NCBI RefSeq assembly: GCF_010365055.1
Contig: NZ_JAAFHA010000001.1
Location: forward strand, 62,001 to 126,000
Length of the DNA stretch: 64,000 bases
Direction of reading: 5' to 3'
Source: Rhodoferax sp.
GTDB taxonomy: Bacteria > Pseudomonadota > Gammaproteobacteria > Burkholderiales > Burkholderiaceae_C
Positions 7,946-16,475 of this stretch are shown here, one piece after another. The notes beneath the pieces are model-generated. The model saw nothing but the letters and a program-made list of their open reading frames with translations. It was not told the origin of the DNA and searched no databases. Position numbers and translations under genes: made by a program. Numbering within the stretch: position 1 is the first letter of the stretch; each line of letters begins with the position of its first letter.

Positions 7946-8758
7946 ATGACTTATTTTTTGTCGAATGCGCAGCGCGCACTGCTTGCCGTGTCTGCCGGTC
8001 TTGGTTTGCTGTGCGGCCAAGTCGTCGTCGCAGCGCCGGTCGCGTCAGCCCCCAGTCACAAGCAAGCCACATCGCCATTGCTGGAGTTTGCGGCGTCGGC
8101 TAACAGCACTACGGATCTCATGGTGCAGGGGGGTGCCTCCGGTGGGATGGCGCTGAACGCCATCAGCCGAGGGCGGTGGTCGAATGCCTGCAGCATCGCC
8201 ACCAATGTCCTGGCGCGCAAAGTGGCGGACGTCGATGCCCTCGGTGTCTTCGCTCTCTGCGCCGCGATTCGCAACGACGCGGCGGCGGCGAGCAGCGCGA
8301 TTGAACGACTGCGGGAAGCCGAACCATCTGCGTATTACGGCTTGCTGACTCAGGGCATCCTGGAACTCAAGGCAGGATCGCCGGAAAGGGCCGAAGCGGC
8401 TTATAAGACCGTCTTGCGGTCACGTACCGCTGACCCGCTGGCTTTGTATTTCAGCGGCGAGGCGCTGCATGCGCGGCGCCAGGATGCAGAGGCAATTGGG
8501 ACATTCAGGGCAGTGTTAAAGATTTGGCCTGATCATGCGCCGGCCCTGACAGCCGTTGCCCGTCTCTTGGCGGCTCCCAATGCCTCCAAGGAAAGCTTGA
8601 ATGAAGCCCTGGTGTTGACCGAACGCGCGACCACCATCGACCCAACCAACCAGGCTCACTGGCGGCTGCTGGCCGAGCTCTGCGATCGGACTGGGCAACA
8701 AAGTCGCGCAAATGCCATTGCCCTTCAGTGGCTGAGCGGTCCGCCCAAGGTCAAGTAA
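7946..8758 (+). CDS. exported TPR-repeat protein
   Basis: 270 residues, with a signal peptide at 1-30 (AQRALLAVSAGLGLLCGQVVVAAP). The mature part is made of helical pairs that fit tetratricopeptide repeats, clearest at LTQGILELKAGSPERAEAAYKTVL, LYFSGEALHARRQDAEAIGTFRAVLKIWPDHAPAL and the last repeat around LAELCDRTGQQSRANAIALQWL. TPR proteins are scaffolds. PEP-CTERM/exopolysaccharide systems often include a TPR lipoprotein (PrsT), but that protein is several times longer and there is no lipobox here. The gene follows the PEP-CTERM gene by 145 bp, across a hairpin. A link to PEP-CTERM export is therefore only suggested by position. GAGAAG precedes the ATG. Confidence 0.75.
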   Translation: MTYFLSNAQRALLAVSAGLGLLCGQVVVAAPVASAPSHKQATSPLLEFAASANSTTDLMVQGGASGGMALNAISRGRWSNACSIATNVLARKVADVDALGVFALCAAIRNDAAAASSAIERLREAEPSAYYGLLTQGILELKAGSPERAEAAYKTVLRSRTADPLALYFSGEALHARRQDAEAIGTFRAVLKIWPDHAPALTAVARLLAAPNASKESLNEALVLTERATTIDPTNQAHWRLLAELCDRTGQQSRANAIALQWLSGPPKVK

Positions 8759-8847
8759 AAACGCCTACCAATCTGATGATATCTTGGGCAGGCAGCCCAC
8801 TCTAGAAGCAACGAGGCGCTTGTGCGCGCGAGACTACCACCACAACA

Positions 8848-9786
8848 ATGACTGAATTCCTGACCGCCGCGTTCTACAAATTCGTTGAGTTGCCTGATTA
8901 CGCAGAGCTCAGAGCGCCGCTGCTCGCCTGCTGCGAAGGCAACGACGTCAAAGGCACCATTTTGCTGGCGACCGAGGGCATCAACAGCACGATTGCCGGA
9001 CCGGCGGCAGGCGTGCATGCCGTGCTGGCGTACCTGCGCCGTGACCCGCGTCTGGCTGACCTGCAGCACAAGGAATCATGGTCGGCCACAGCACCGTTTT
9101 ACCGGATGAAGGTGCGCATCAAGCGCGAGATCGTCACCATGGGCGTGCCGGGCATCGACCCGACCCTTGTGGTGGGCACCTATGTCAAACCGCAAGACTG
9201 GAACGCATTGATTGAAGACCCCGATGTGCTCGTCATCGACACGCGCAACGATTACGAGGTCGGCATTGGCAGCTTCGCGGGCGCCGTCAACCCGGACATC
9301 CAGAGTTTTTCCATGCTGCCGCAATGGCTTGCGCAAGCGCCAACCTTGCACCCGGCCAGCGGCAAGAAGCCCAAGGTCGCCATGTTTTGCACCGGCGGCA
9401 TCCGCTGCGAAAAGTCCACCGCCCTGCTGAGGGCGCAGGGCTTTGACGACGTCTATCACCTGGAGGGCGGTATCCTGAAGTATCTGGAGACGGTGCCAGA
9501 GGCGCAGAGCCTGTGGCAGGGCCAGTGTTTTGTATTTGATGAGCGGGTGTCGGTGGGCCACGGCCTGATACCGGGGCAGCACAATCTCTGCCGCGCCTGC
9601 CGGCAACCGCTGGCGGATGCCGACCTGGAATCACCCCTGTTTGAGGCGGGAGTGAGCTGCCCCAAATGCCATGCCAGCACCAGCGACGTTCAAAAGGAGG
9701 GCGCCCGCGAACGCCAGCGCCAATGGGAACTGGCCAAAGCCCGTCAACGAAGTCACATCGGGGCGAAGCTCAATACTATCAGTTAG
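8848..9786 (+). CDS. trhO: tRNA uridine(34) hydroxylase, rhodanese-domain family
   Basis: A 312-residue member of the TrhO (YceA) family, which hydroxylates U34 of certain tRNAs in an oxygen-dependent step toward 5-methoxyuridine or cmo5U. The N-terminal acylphosphatase-like domain ([18 protein letters not shown], about 34-51) is followed by a rhodanese domain ([16 protein letters not shown], about 126-141) with active cysteine C181 in CTGGIRCEK, and a C-terminal zinc-type segment (CRACRQPL... and SCPKCHAS). The last residues and the TAG stop (9784-9786) lie in a dispersed repeat, so the C-terminal tail has been rewritten by it. The gene is monocistronic and converges with the nitronate monooxygenase gene. 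Confidence 0.93.
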   Translation: MTEFLTAAFYKFVELPDYAELRAPLLACCEGNDVKGTILLATEGINSTIAGPAAGVHAVLAYLRRDPRLADLQHKESWSATAPFYRMKVRIKREIVTMGVPGIDPTLVVGTYVKPQDWNALIEDPDVLVIDTRNDYEVGIGSFAGAVNPDIQSFSMLPQWLAQAPTLHPASGKKPKVAMFCTGGIRCEKSTALLRAQGFDDVYHLEGGILKYLETVPEAQSLWQGQCFVFDERVSVGHGLIPGQHNLCRACRQPLADADLESPLFEAGVSCPKCHASTSDVQKEGARERQRQWELAKARQRSHIGAKLNTIS

Positions 9787-9828
9787 ATAGCTGCTTGCGC
9801 TTATTCGACGGGGGCTGCAGCCCGATTA
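9775..9828 (+). repeat. dispersed ~55-bp repeat, copy 1
   Basis: Contains TAGCTGCTTGCGC, a 12-bp variable spacer, then GGGGGCTGCAGCCCGATTA. It matches the other nine copies in the window in the order TAGCT-n-CGC-n-GGGGCTnnAGCC-nATTT. It carries the stop codons of both convergent genes: trhO (9784-9786) and the nitronate monooxygenase (9826-9828). Confidence 0.8.
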
Positions 9829-10791
9829 GGCATAATTTCTTGCCAACAGTCGGGCCCGCGCACTGGCATACTCGCGCTTGAGCTGAGCGACAAAATCGGC
9901 GGTGCTCTGAATCTTGGTGACGGCGCCAATGCCCTGACCACAGCCCCAGATGTCTTTCCAGGCCCGGGACTTGTCGCCGCCAAAGTTCATCTTGCTCGGG
10001 TCGCTTTCCGGCAGGTGCTCGGGGTCCAGGCCGGCATTGCGGATGCTGGGCGCCAGGTAGTTGCCGTGCACGCCCGTAAACAGGTTGCTGTACACGATGT
10101 CGTCCGAATTGCTGTCGACAATCGCCTGTTTGTAATCCTGGGCTGCCCGCGCTTCCTCGGTGGCGATGAAGGCGGAACCGATGTAGGCAAAATCCGCCCC
10201 ACAAGCTTGCGCCGCCAGCACGGCGTCGCCGCTGGCAATGGCACCGCTCAGGACCAGCGGGCCGTCAAACCACTGGCGAATTTCCTGAATCAAGGCAAAC
10301 GGACTCTTCAAGCCGGCATGGCCGCCGGCGCCGGCTGCCACCGCGATCAGGCCGTCGGCGCCTTTCTCGATCGCCTTGTGCGCATGCTTGTTGTTGATGA
10401 CGTCATGCAGCACCACGCCGCCGTAGGAGTGGGCGGCGGCGTTGATGTCCTCGCGCGCGCCCAACGACGTGATGATGATCGGCACCTGGTACTTGACGCA
10501 CAGGGCCATGTCGTGCTCCAGGCGGTCGTTGCTCTTGTGCACGATCTGGTTGATGGCAAAGGGTGCGGCCGGTTGGTCCGGGTGCGCCTGGTTGTAGGCG
10601 GCGAGCGCCTCGGTGATTTCGATCAGCCAGTCTTCCAGTTGCTCGGCCGGGCGCGCGTTCAAGGCCGGCATGGCGCCGACCACACCGGCGATGCACTGGG
10701 CAATCACCAGCTTGGGGTTGCTGATGATGAACAAGGGCGAGCCGATCACGGGGAACGGCAAGCGATTCAGGGGCGCAGGCAGGTGGGACAT
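9826..10791 (-). CDS. nitronate monooxygenase (2-nitropropane dioxygenase family)
   Basis: A 321-residue FMN-dependent enzyme of the nitronate monooxygenase family, which oxidises alkyl nitronates; the fold is a TIM barrel. Visible hallmarks are the N-terminal PVIGSPLFIISNPKLVIAQ, the flavin-site segment GLIAVAAGAGGHAG, the phosphate-binding VLSGAIASGDAVLAAQACGADFAYIGSAFIAT and the HDVINN block. The start at 10791 was preferred to 10851 because GGAG stands 9 nt before it, and the longer version would be encoded by the upstream dispersed repeat. The stop is inside repeat copy 1. The physiological substrate is not known for most such proteins. Confidence 0.88.
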   Translation of the reverse strand: MSHLPAPLNRLPFPVIGSPLFIISNPKLVIAQCIAGVVGAMPALNARPAEQLEDWLIEITEALAAYNQAHPDQPAAPFAINQIVHKSNDRLEHDMALCVKYQVPIIITSLGAREDINAAAHSYGGVVLHDVINNKHAHKAIEKGADGLIAVAAGAGGHAGLKSPFALIQEIRQWFDGPLVLSGAIASGDAVLAAQACGADFAYIGSAFIATEEARAAQDYKQAIVDSNSDDIVYSNLFTGVHGNYLAPSIRNAGLDPEHLPESDPSKMNFGGDKSRAWKDIWGCGQGIGAVTKIQSTADFVAQLKREYASARARLLARNYA

Positions 10792-10811
10792 CAATGCTCC
10801 GGCAATAGAGT

Positions 10812-10874
10812 AGTTTATAGATGAAAATAGCCGCCAGCCCTTGTCAGACAAGCGCGAGAAGCTATCAAATTAGA
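10812..10874 (-). repeat. dispersed repeat, copy 2
   Basis: Read on the minus strand: TTTGATAGCTTCTCGCGC, spacer, AAGGGCTGGCGGCTATTTT. It lies between the start of the nitronate monooxygenase gene and the stop of the acyl-CoA dehydrogenase gene. Confidence 0.75.
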
Positions 10875-10891
10875 CAGGAACAAGAATCAGG

Positions 10892-12682
10892 TCAGAACGC
10901 GTCCAAGGCCAGCGCCGTGACGCACTCGGCACCTTCCACAATGGCATCGCGCATGCCAGGCGCCTTGGTCAACAAATGGTCGGCATAAAAGCGCGCCGTG
11001 ACGATCTTGGCCTGCATGAAGGACACGTCGACGCCCTTGGCGATCTCGTCCTGTGCCAGCAGCAGCGCGCGCGCCAGTTGCCAACCGGCCATCAGGTTTC
11101 CCGCCAGCATCAGGTAGGGCACGCTGCCGGAAAACACATCTTGCGGCCGGGTCTTGGTGTTGCTCACCACAAACTCGACCACATCGACAAAGGCCAAGCG
11201 AGCGGCCTTGAGGCGCTTGGCCACGGCCAAGGCATCGGCGCCGCCACTCTTGCTTAATAGGGCTTCGGTCGCTTCGATCTGCGCAGCAATTCCCTTGGCC
11301 GTTTGGCCGCCGTCACGCGCGGTCTTGCGCCCGACCAGGTCATTGGCCTGGATGGCGGTCGTGCCCTCATAAATGGTCAGAATCTTGGCATCGCGGTAAT
11401 ACTGCGCGGCACCGGTTTCTTCGATGTAGCCCATGCCACCGTGCACCTGCACGCCCAGCGAGGTGACCTCCAGGCTCATCTCGGTGCTGTAGCCCTTGAC
11501 CAAAGGCACCATGAATTCATAGAACGCCTGGTTCTGTTTGCGCACGTCGGCATCGACGTGGTGATGCGCTGCGTCAAAGGCCGCAGCGGCCACGGTGGCC
11601 ATGGCGCGGCAGCCCTCGGTGTAGGCGCGCATGGTCATCAACATGCGTTTCACATCGGGGTGGTAGATGATGGTCGCGTTGGCAGGTGCTAGCGCATCGA
11701 CCGGACGGCTTTGCACCCGGTCTTTGGCAAAGGTCACCGCCTGCTGATACGAGCGCTCGGCAATGGCCACGCCCTGCACGCCGACGCCAAAGCGCGCGGC
11801 ATTCATCATGATGAACATGTATTCCAAACCGCGGTTTTCCTGGCCCACCAGGTAACCGAGGGCACCACCCTGGTCGCCAAACTGCAGCACCGCCGTCGGG
11901 CTGGCCTTGATGCCCATCTTGTGCTCGATGCTGACGCACTGCACATCGTTGCGTGCACCAAGCGAGCCGTCCTGGTTCACCAAGAATTTCGGCACGACAA
12001 ACAGGCTGATGCCCTTGACGCCTTCAGGCGCGCCCGTGACGCGGGCCAGCACCAGATGCACGATGTTCTCGGCCATGTCGTGCTCGCCCCAGGTGATGAA
12101 CACCTTGGTGCCAAACACCTTGTAGCTGCCGTCAGGCAGCGGTTCGGCCCGGCTGCGCACGGCGGCCAGGTCGCTGCCCGCCTGCGGCTCGGTCAGGTTC
12201 ATGGTGCCGGTCCATTTGCCGCTGACCAGGTTTTCAAGGTAGGTGGCCTTCAACTCGTCGGAACCGGCCGTCAGCAATGCTTCAATCGCGCCGTCAGTGA
12301 GCAAGGGGCAAAGGGCAAAACTCATGTTCGCCGCGTTCTGCATTTCGCCGCAGGCCGCACCAATGGTCTTGGGCAAGCCCTGGCCACCAAAGTCGACCGG
12401 GTGTTGCAGGCCCTGCCAGCCACCCTCCGCGAACTGGCGAAACGCCTCCTTGAAGCCGGGCGTGGCGGTGACGACGCCGTCTTTCCAGCTCGAGGGGTTT
12501 TTGTCACCTTCCCAGTTTAGCGGCGCCAACACCCCCTCATTGAACTTGGCCGCTTCTTCCAGCACGGCTTGCGCCGTGTCGAAACCGGCATCTTCAAAAC
12601 CTGGCAACTGGGCAATCTGTTCAATATCGGCAAGATACTTGAGATTGAACAGCATGTCTTTGAGGGGGGCAACGTAGCTCAT
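10892..12682 (-). CDS. acyl-CoA dehydrogenase (long, DmdC-like)
   Basis: A 596-residue FAD enzyme that introduces a double bond into an acyl-CoA and passes electrons to ETF, encoded just upstream. It is longer than classical acyl-CoA dehydrogenases (~380) and belongs to the ~600-residue group that includes 3-methylthiopropanoyl-CoA dehydrogenase (DmdC) and various FadE-like proteins. The middle domain has MNLTEPQAGSDLAAV and FGTKVFITWGEHDMAENIV. The C-terminal helical domain has VHGGMGYIEETGAAQYYRD and IYEGTTAIQ, in which the glutamate near 439 is a candidate for the catalytic base. The start at 12682 has GGAG upstream. A terminator separates it from etfA, so it may have its own promoter. The chain length of the substrate cannot be read from sequence. 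Confidence 0.9.
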   Translation of the reverse strand: MSYVAPLKDMLFNLKYLADIEQIAQLPGFEDAGFDTAQAVLEEAAKFNEGVLAPLNWEGDKNPSSWKDGVVTATPGFKEAFRQFAEGGWQGLQHPVDFGGQGLPKTIGAACGEMQNAANMSFALCPLLTDGAIEALLTAGSDELKATYLENLVSGKWTGTMNLTEPQAGSDLAAVRSRAEPLPDGSYKVFGTKVFITWGEHDMAENIVHLVLARVTGAPEGVKGISLFVVPKFLVNQDGSLGARNDVQCVSIEHKMGIKASPTAVLQFGDQGGALGYLVGQENRGLEYMFIMMNAARFGVGVQGVAIAERSYQQAVTFAKDRVQSRPVDALAPANATIIYHPDVKRMLMTMRAYTEGCRAMATVAAAAFDAAHHHVDADVRKQNQAFYEFMVPLVKGYSTEMSLEVTSLGVQVHGGMGYIEETGAAQYYRDAKILTIYEGTTAIQANDLVGRKTARDGGQTAKGIAAQIEATEALLSKSGGADALAVAKRLKAARLAFVDVVEFVVSNTKTRPQDVFSGSVPYLMLAGNLMAGWQLARALLLAQDEIAKGVDVSFMQAKIVTARFYADHLLTKAPGMRDAIVEGAECVTALALDAF

Positions 12683-12741
12683 AGTGAGTCTCCAAATGGA
12701 AAAGACAAAGCGCGCACATTCAATCGTTCAAACATGGCGCG

Positions 12742-12769
12742 AAAAAAAAGGGCACCGCGAACGATGCCC
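12742..12769 (-). terminator. Rho-independent terminator after etfBA
   Basis: On the minus strand an 8-bp stem (GGGCATCG pairing with CGGTGCCC, one G-T pair) closes a stable TTCG tetraloop, followed by eight T. It stands 14 bp after the etfA stop and before the acyl-CoA dehydrogenase gene. Confidence 0.85.
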
Positions 12770-12783
12770 TGTTTGTGCCTGGC

Positions 12784-13716
12784 TTAGAGCGCAGCCAGCA
12801 GCTCGGGCACCGCCACGAACAGGTCCGCTTCAAGCCCATAGTCGGCCACCGAGAAGATCGGCGCTTCCGGGTCCTTGTTGATAGCCACGATCACCTTGGA
12901 ATCTTTCATGCCGGCCAGATGCTGGATCGCTCCGCTGATGCCGATCGCGATGTACAGCTGCGGTGCCACGATCTTGCCGGTCTGGCCCACTTGCCAGTCG
13001 TTGGGCGAGTAACCGGCGTCCACTGCGGCGCGCGAGGCGCCGACGGCGGCGCCGAGCTTGTCGGCAAGCGGCATCAGCAATTCCATGAACTTCTCGCTCG
13101 AACCCAGGGCCCGGCCACCGGCGACGATGATTTTGGCGGCGGTCAGTTCAGGGCGGTCATTTTTGGCGATTTCACTGCCGATGTAAGTCGATTTGTCACT
13201 GGCGGCTACCGCTGCCACGCTTTCGACGGTCGCTGCGCCACCCGTGGCGGCCGCCGGGTCAAAGCCGGTGGTTCGCACCGTGATGACTTTGATGGCGTCC
13301 AGGCTTTGCACAATGGCAATGGCGTTGCCGGCGTAGATCGGGCGCTCAAAGGTGTCGGGGCTGTCGACTTTGGTGACGTCAGAGATCTGTCCCACGTCGA
13401 GCTTGGCGGCCACGCGCGGGGCGATGTTCTTGCCCGAGGCGGTGGCGGCAAACAGGATATGGCTGTAGTTCGAGGCAAGGCCAAGAATTTGCGCAGTCAC
13501 GTTTTCGGCCAGGCCATGGGCCAGGGCGTCGCTGTCGGCGTGCAGTACCTTGGACACGCCGGCAATTTGCGCCGCTGCAGCAGCGGCAGCGCCGGCGTTG
13601 GCACCGGCCACCAGCACGTGGACGTCGCCGCCGCATTGGACGGCGGCGGTCACGGCGTTGAGGGTTGCGGCCTTGAGGCTCGCGTTGTCATGTTCGGCAA
13701 TAACTAAAGATGTCAT
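12784..13716 (-). CDS. etfA: electron transfer flavoprotein alpha subunit
   Basis: 310 residues, the usual length. ETF-alpha binds FAD and, with EtfB, carries electrons from acyl-CoA dehydrogenases to ETF:quinone oxidoreductase. The conserved C-terminal FAD domain is intact: [10 protein letters not shown]-type start (about 191), [61 protein letters not shown]. The gene follows etfB by 26 bp in the same operon. Downstream is a strong terminator, then an acyl-CoA dehydrogenase, the likely electron donor. Confidence 0.97.
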   Translation of the reverse strand: MTSLVIAEHDNASLKAATLNAVTAAVQCGGDVHVLVAGANAGAAAAAAAQIAGVSKVLHADSDALAHGLAENVTAQILGLASNYSHILFAATASGKNIAPRVAAKLDVGQISDVTKVDSPDTFERPIYAGNAIAIVQSLDAIKVITVRTTGFDPAAATGGAATVESVAAVAASDKSTYIGSEIAKNDRPELTAAKIIVAGGRALGSSEKFMELLMPLADKLGAAVGASRAAVDAGYSPNDWQVGQTGKIVAPQLYIAIGISGAIQHLAGMKDSKVIVAINKDPEAPIFSVADYGLEADLFVAVPELLAAL

Positions 13717-13742
13717 GAATGGGCTCCTGTAGGGCTGAAGGT

Positions 13743-14492
13743 CTAGATGACTTTGGCTTCATTTCTGAGTTTGGCCACCAGCGTTGCCACATCGGGCACC
13801 TTGATCCCGGCGCTGCGCTTGGGCGGCTCGCTCACACGCAGGGTCTTGATGCGCGGTGTGACGTCGACACCGAGGTCTTCGGGCTTGAAGATGTCGAGTT
13901 GCTTTTTCTTGGCCTTCATGATGTTGGGCAGCGTCACGTAGCGTGGCTCGTTCAGGCGCAAGTCGGCGGTGATGACCGCCGGCAAAGTGATGGAGAGCGT
14001 TTCTGAGCCACCGTCGACTTCGCGCGTGACGGAGGCTTTGCCCTCAGTCACTTCAATTTTGCTGGCGAAGGTCGCTTGCGGCAGATCCGCCAGAGCGGCG
14101 AGCATCTGGCCGGTCTGGTTGCAGTCATCGTCAATGGCTTGCTTGCCCAGGATGATGAGGCCGGGCTGCTCTTTGTCCACCAGCGCCTTGAGCAGTTTGG
14201 CCACAGCCAGGGGCTGAAGTTCGACTGTGGTCTCGACCAGGATGGCGCGGTCGGCGCCAATGGCCATGGCAGTGCGCAGGGTCTCCTGGCATTGCGTGAC
14301 GCCGCACGAGACGGCGATGACTTCGGTGACCACGCCTTTTTCCTTGAGACGCACGGCTTCTTCGATGGCGATCTCATCAAAAGGGTTCATGCTCATTTTG
14401 ACGTTGGCGATATCAACACCGGTGTTATCCGATTTGACGCGGACCTTCACGTTGTAATCCACCACGCGTTTTACTGCGACCAAAACTTTCAT
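13743..14492 (-). CDS. etfB: electron transfer flavoprotein beta subunit
   Basis: 249 residues, the normal length. It binds AMP and forms the EtfAB dimer. Visible family features are the N-terminal [20 protein letters not shown], the [20 protein letters not shown] segment and the signature [43 protein letters not shown]. It is the first gene of the operon etfB-etfA. A perfect 16-bp palindrome 61 bp upstream is a good candidate for its regulator site. Confidence 0.97.
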   Translation of the reverse strand: MKVLVAVKRVVDYNVKVRVKSDNTGVDIANVKMSMNPFDEIAIEEAVRLKEKGVVTEVIAVSCGVTQCQETLRTAMAIGADRAILVETTVELQPLAVAKLLKALVDKEQPGLIILGKQAIDDDCNQTGQMLAALADLPQATFASKIEVTEGKASVTREVDGGSETLSITLPAVITADLRLNEPRYVTLPNIMKAKKKQLDIFKPEDLGVDVTPRIKTLRVSEPPKRSAGIKVPDVATLVAKLRNEAKVI

Positions 14493-14816
14493 TGCTTCGA
14501 CTCCAGATAGTTACGAATTCGGCGACAAACTCAAAAGGGCACGTCACCCAGATTGACGTGCACGTCAACTCGGTCATTCTATGCTGTGCTGTTGGCCACT
14601 CAGGTCATTCACATGACACGTTGCGAACAAAACACAAAATAGTACGGTCGTGCTTTTCTGAAATTATACCGACATAAGAATCGGCCCTCGCCCAAGTCAG
14701 GCGCGCAGACGGCTAGCGCGATCAAGTCGACCGGCCCGGCCAGCCGCGAACCCGAAATGCGCGCGGCACCTTGGCGTCGTCAGGCATGATGCGCAACTGC
14801 AGCAACTTCCAGGTAC
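14493..14816. other. divergent promoter region between etfB and an EamA gene
   Basis: No gene is seen in these 324 bp. They contain the palindrome at 14553-14568 and an AT-rich stretch around 14620-14680 that probably holds promoter elements for etfB. Confidence 0.5.
14553..14568. promoter_or_regulatory. perfect 16-bp palindrome upstream of etfBA
   Basis: TTGACGTGCACGTCAA is its own reverse complement, and a further ACGTCA half-site lies 11 bp to the left. It resembles, from memory, sites proposed for regulators of fatty-acid and branched-chain amino-acid breakdown in proteobacteria (LiuR/FadP/PsrA type). The regulator assignment is inference. Confidence 0.5.
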
Positions 14817-15776
14817 ATGACCGCAGTGCTTCCCGCGTCAAACTCCCCGCCCAACAATTCTCAACTGCTGCGCGGCTATTTTTTTCTAGCCCTCAGCATG
14901 TCCCTGGTGGGCAGTTATGTGGCGCTGTCCAAGCCGCTCGCCGCCGCATTGCCGGTGTTGTTGCTGGCCTGGTTGCGCTTTGGCATGGGCGCTCTGGCCA
15001 TGCCACATTGGCTGGTCAAACCAGCGACCGAAGTGCCGATGACCTGGCGCATTAAAAAGTTGCTTTTTCTGGAATCGTTCTTAGGTAATTTTCTATTCAC
15101 CCTGTGCATGCTGTATGGCGTGAGCCTGACCAGCGCCGTGTCGGCGGGCATCATCATGGCCACCATTCCGGCCATGGTCGCGCTGTTGAGTTGGGTCTTC
15201 TTGCGTGAGCGCGTTGGCCCGCGCGTGTGGACTGCCATTGGCTGCGCCGCCTTTGGTATTGGGCTGTTTGCAATATCTAAATCAGAGCTAGCCACGCCAT
15301 CAGGCCGGGGACTGGAGGCCAACGTGATCCATAAGAATGAATGGCTGGGCAATCTCCTGGTGTTTGCGGCGGTGGTGTGTGAAGCCTCTTACGCCGTGAT
15401 CGGCAAGCAACTGACCGGCGCACTGACACCCAAACGGATCACGGCCCTGATCAACGTGTGGGGCTTTGTCCTGATGACGCCGTTCGGTGTTTACACCGCC
15501 TTGAAATTTGATTTTTTAACGGTGCGGCCCGCTACCTGGCTGCTGCTCGTGTTCTATGCGCTGGCGGCCAGTGTCTGGACGGTCTGGCTCTGGATGACCG
15601 GACTCAAAACTGTGCCCGCCGTCAAGGCCGGCGTCTTCACCGTGATGCTGCCGATCTCGGCGGCGCTGGTGGGCGTGCTGGCCTTGGGCGAAACGCTCAC
15701 GGGCTTGCAGGTGCTCGCCTTCTCCATTGCGCTAGCGGGCGTGGTGCTGGCCACCCTGCCCGGCCGCATCAAATGA
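14817..15776 (+). CDS. EamA-family (DMT) transporter
   Basis: A 319-residue inner-membrane protein with about ten hydrophobic helices in two EamA halves (residues ~20-150 and ~175-315). Family features include LVGSYVALSKPLAAALPVLLLAWLRFGMGAL, SAGIIMATIPAMVALLSWVFLRERVG and the matching second half around AGVFTVMLPISAALVGVLALGETLTGLQ. Substrates of such exporters are usually amino acids or other metabolites and cannot be deduced here. The linker between the halves (about 151-166) is encoded by a degenerate copy of the dispersed repeat. The 3' end overlaps the convergent RraA-like gene by 8 bp. Confidence 0.88.
   Translation: MTAVLPASNSPPNNSQLLRGYFFLALSMSLVGSYVALSKPLAAALPVLLLAWLRFGMGALAMPHWLVKPATEVPMTWRIKKLLFLESFLGNFLFTLCMLYGVSLTSAVSAGIIMATIPAMVALLSWVFLRERVGPRVWTAIGCAAFGIGLFAISKSELATPSGRGLEANVIHKNEWLGNLLVFAAVVCEASYAVIGKQLTGALTPKRITALINVWGFVLMTPFGVYTALKFDFLTVRPATWLLLVFYALAASVWTVWLWMTGLKTVPAVKAGVFTVMLPISAALVGVLALGETLTGLQVLAFSIALAGVVLATLPGRIK
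15268..15314 (+). repeat. degenerate dispersed repeat inside an EamA gene, copy 3
   Basis: AGAGCTAGCCACGC, a spacer, then GGGGACTGGAGGCC follows the same order as the other copies, but is more diverged. It stays in frame and encodes the cytoplasmic linker between the two EamA domains. Confidence 0.45.
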
Positions 15777-16290
15777 CACGACTGCCAGACAGCACCATGC
15801 CGTCTTCATCCGCATAGAGCCAGTCGCCGGGTCGCACCCAAACGCCCTGAACTTGCAGCGCAATGTCCTGTTGCCCTGCACCGCGTTTTTCCGTTGGCAA
15901 CGGCATGGACGCGAGGGCGCGAATTCCCAGATCCAACGCAGCCAGCTCAAGCACATCGCGCACGCAGCCATCAATCACCACGCCGGCCCAGCCATTTCTG
16001 GCAGCAGCCGCACCCAGGTTGCCACCTAGCAAGGCGCGCCGCAAGGAGCCACCGCCATCGACCACCAGCACCTTGCCGACGCGTCCCTGCGGCGTGTCCA
16101 CAAAGCCCACGGACTCGACGGCTGCCTTGACTGCTGAGTTGTCCTCAAAACATTTGACAGTCACCACCGGTCCGCAAAACCGGCGCACGCCACCAAAGTC
16201 ACGGAACACCGAGGGCAACACTCTGAACGCGCCGGATGCATCGTCTTTATGCGCATCGCACAGGTCACAGGTAGCAAATGAAAGCGTCAT
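15769..16290 (-). CDS. RraA-like protein (HMG/CHA aldolase or RNase E regulator family)
   Basis: 173 residues, slightly longer than E. coli RraA (161). The family core is present: ATCDLCDAH near the start, FCGPVVTVKCFEDNSAVKAAV, VLVVDGGGSLRRALLGGNLGAAAARNGWAGVVIDGCVRD and PGDWLYADEDGMVL. The RxxxxG/D metal-site pattern (GGSLRRALLGGN... DGCVRD) is intact, which fits a divalent-metal-dependent 4-hydroxy-4-methyl-2-oxoglutarate/oxaloacetate aldolase; true RNase E inhibition is less certain. AAAGGA precedes the start. The gene converges with the EamA gene, with an 8-bp overlap. Confidence 0.88.
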   Translation of the reverse strand: MTLSFATCDLCDAHKDDASGAFRVLPSVFRDFGGVRRFCGPVVTVKCFEDNSAVKAAVESVGFVDTPQGRVGKVLVVDGGGSLRRALLGGNLGAAAARNGWAGVVIDGCVRDVLELAALDLGIRALASMPLPTEKRGAGQQDIALQVQGVWVRPGDWLYADEDGMVLSGSRVI

Positions 16291-16475
16291 GATTCATGTC
16301 CTTTAAGCAACAAAATTGTAGAGGCGATGATCACAAACCAAAAAAAACTCGATTTACCAATGAAATTAAGGCTTTCCCCCTTGGAAACACCTGCATTCTC
16401 CAGTAGCATCCACCGCACCAGTGAGGAAGCCGTTTTTTGCTGGTGATTCATCAACTTCCAGAAGGACAATAAATC

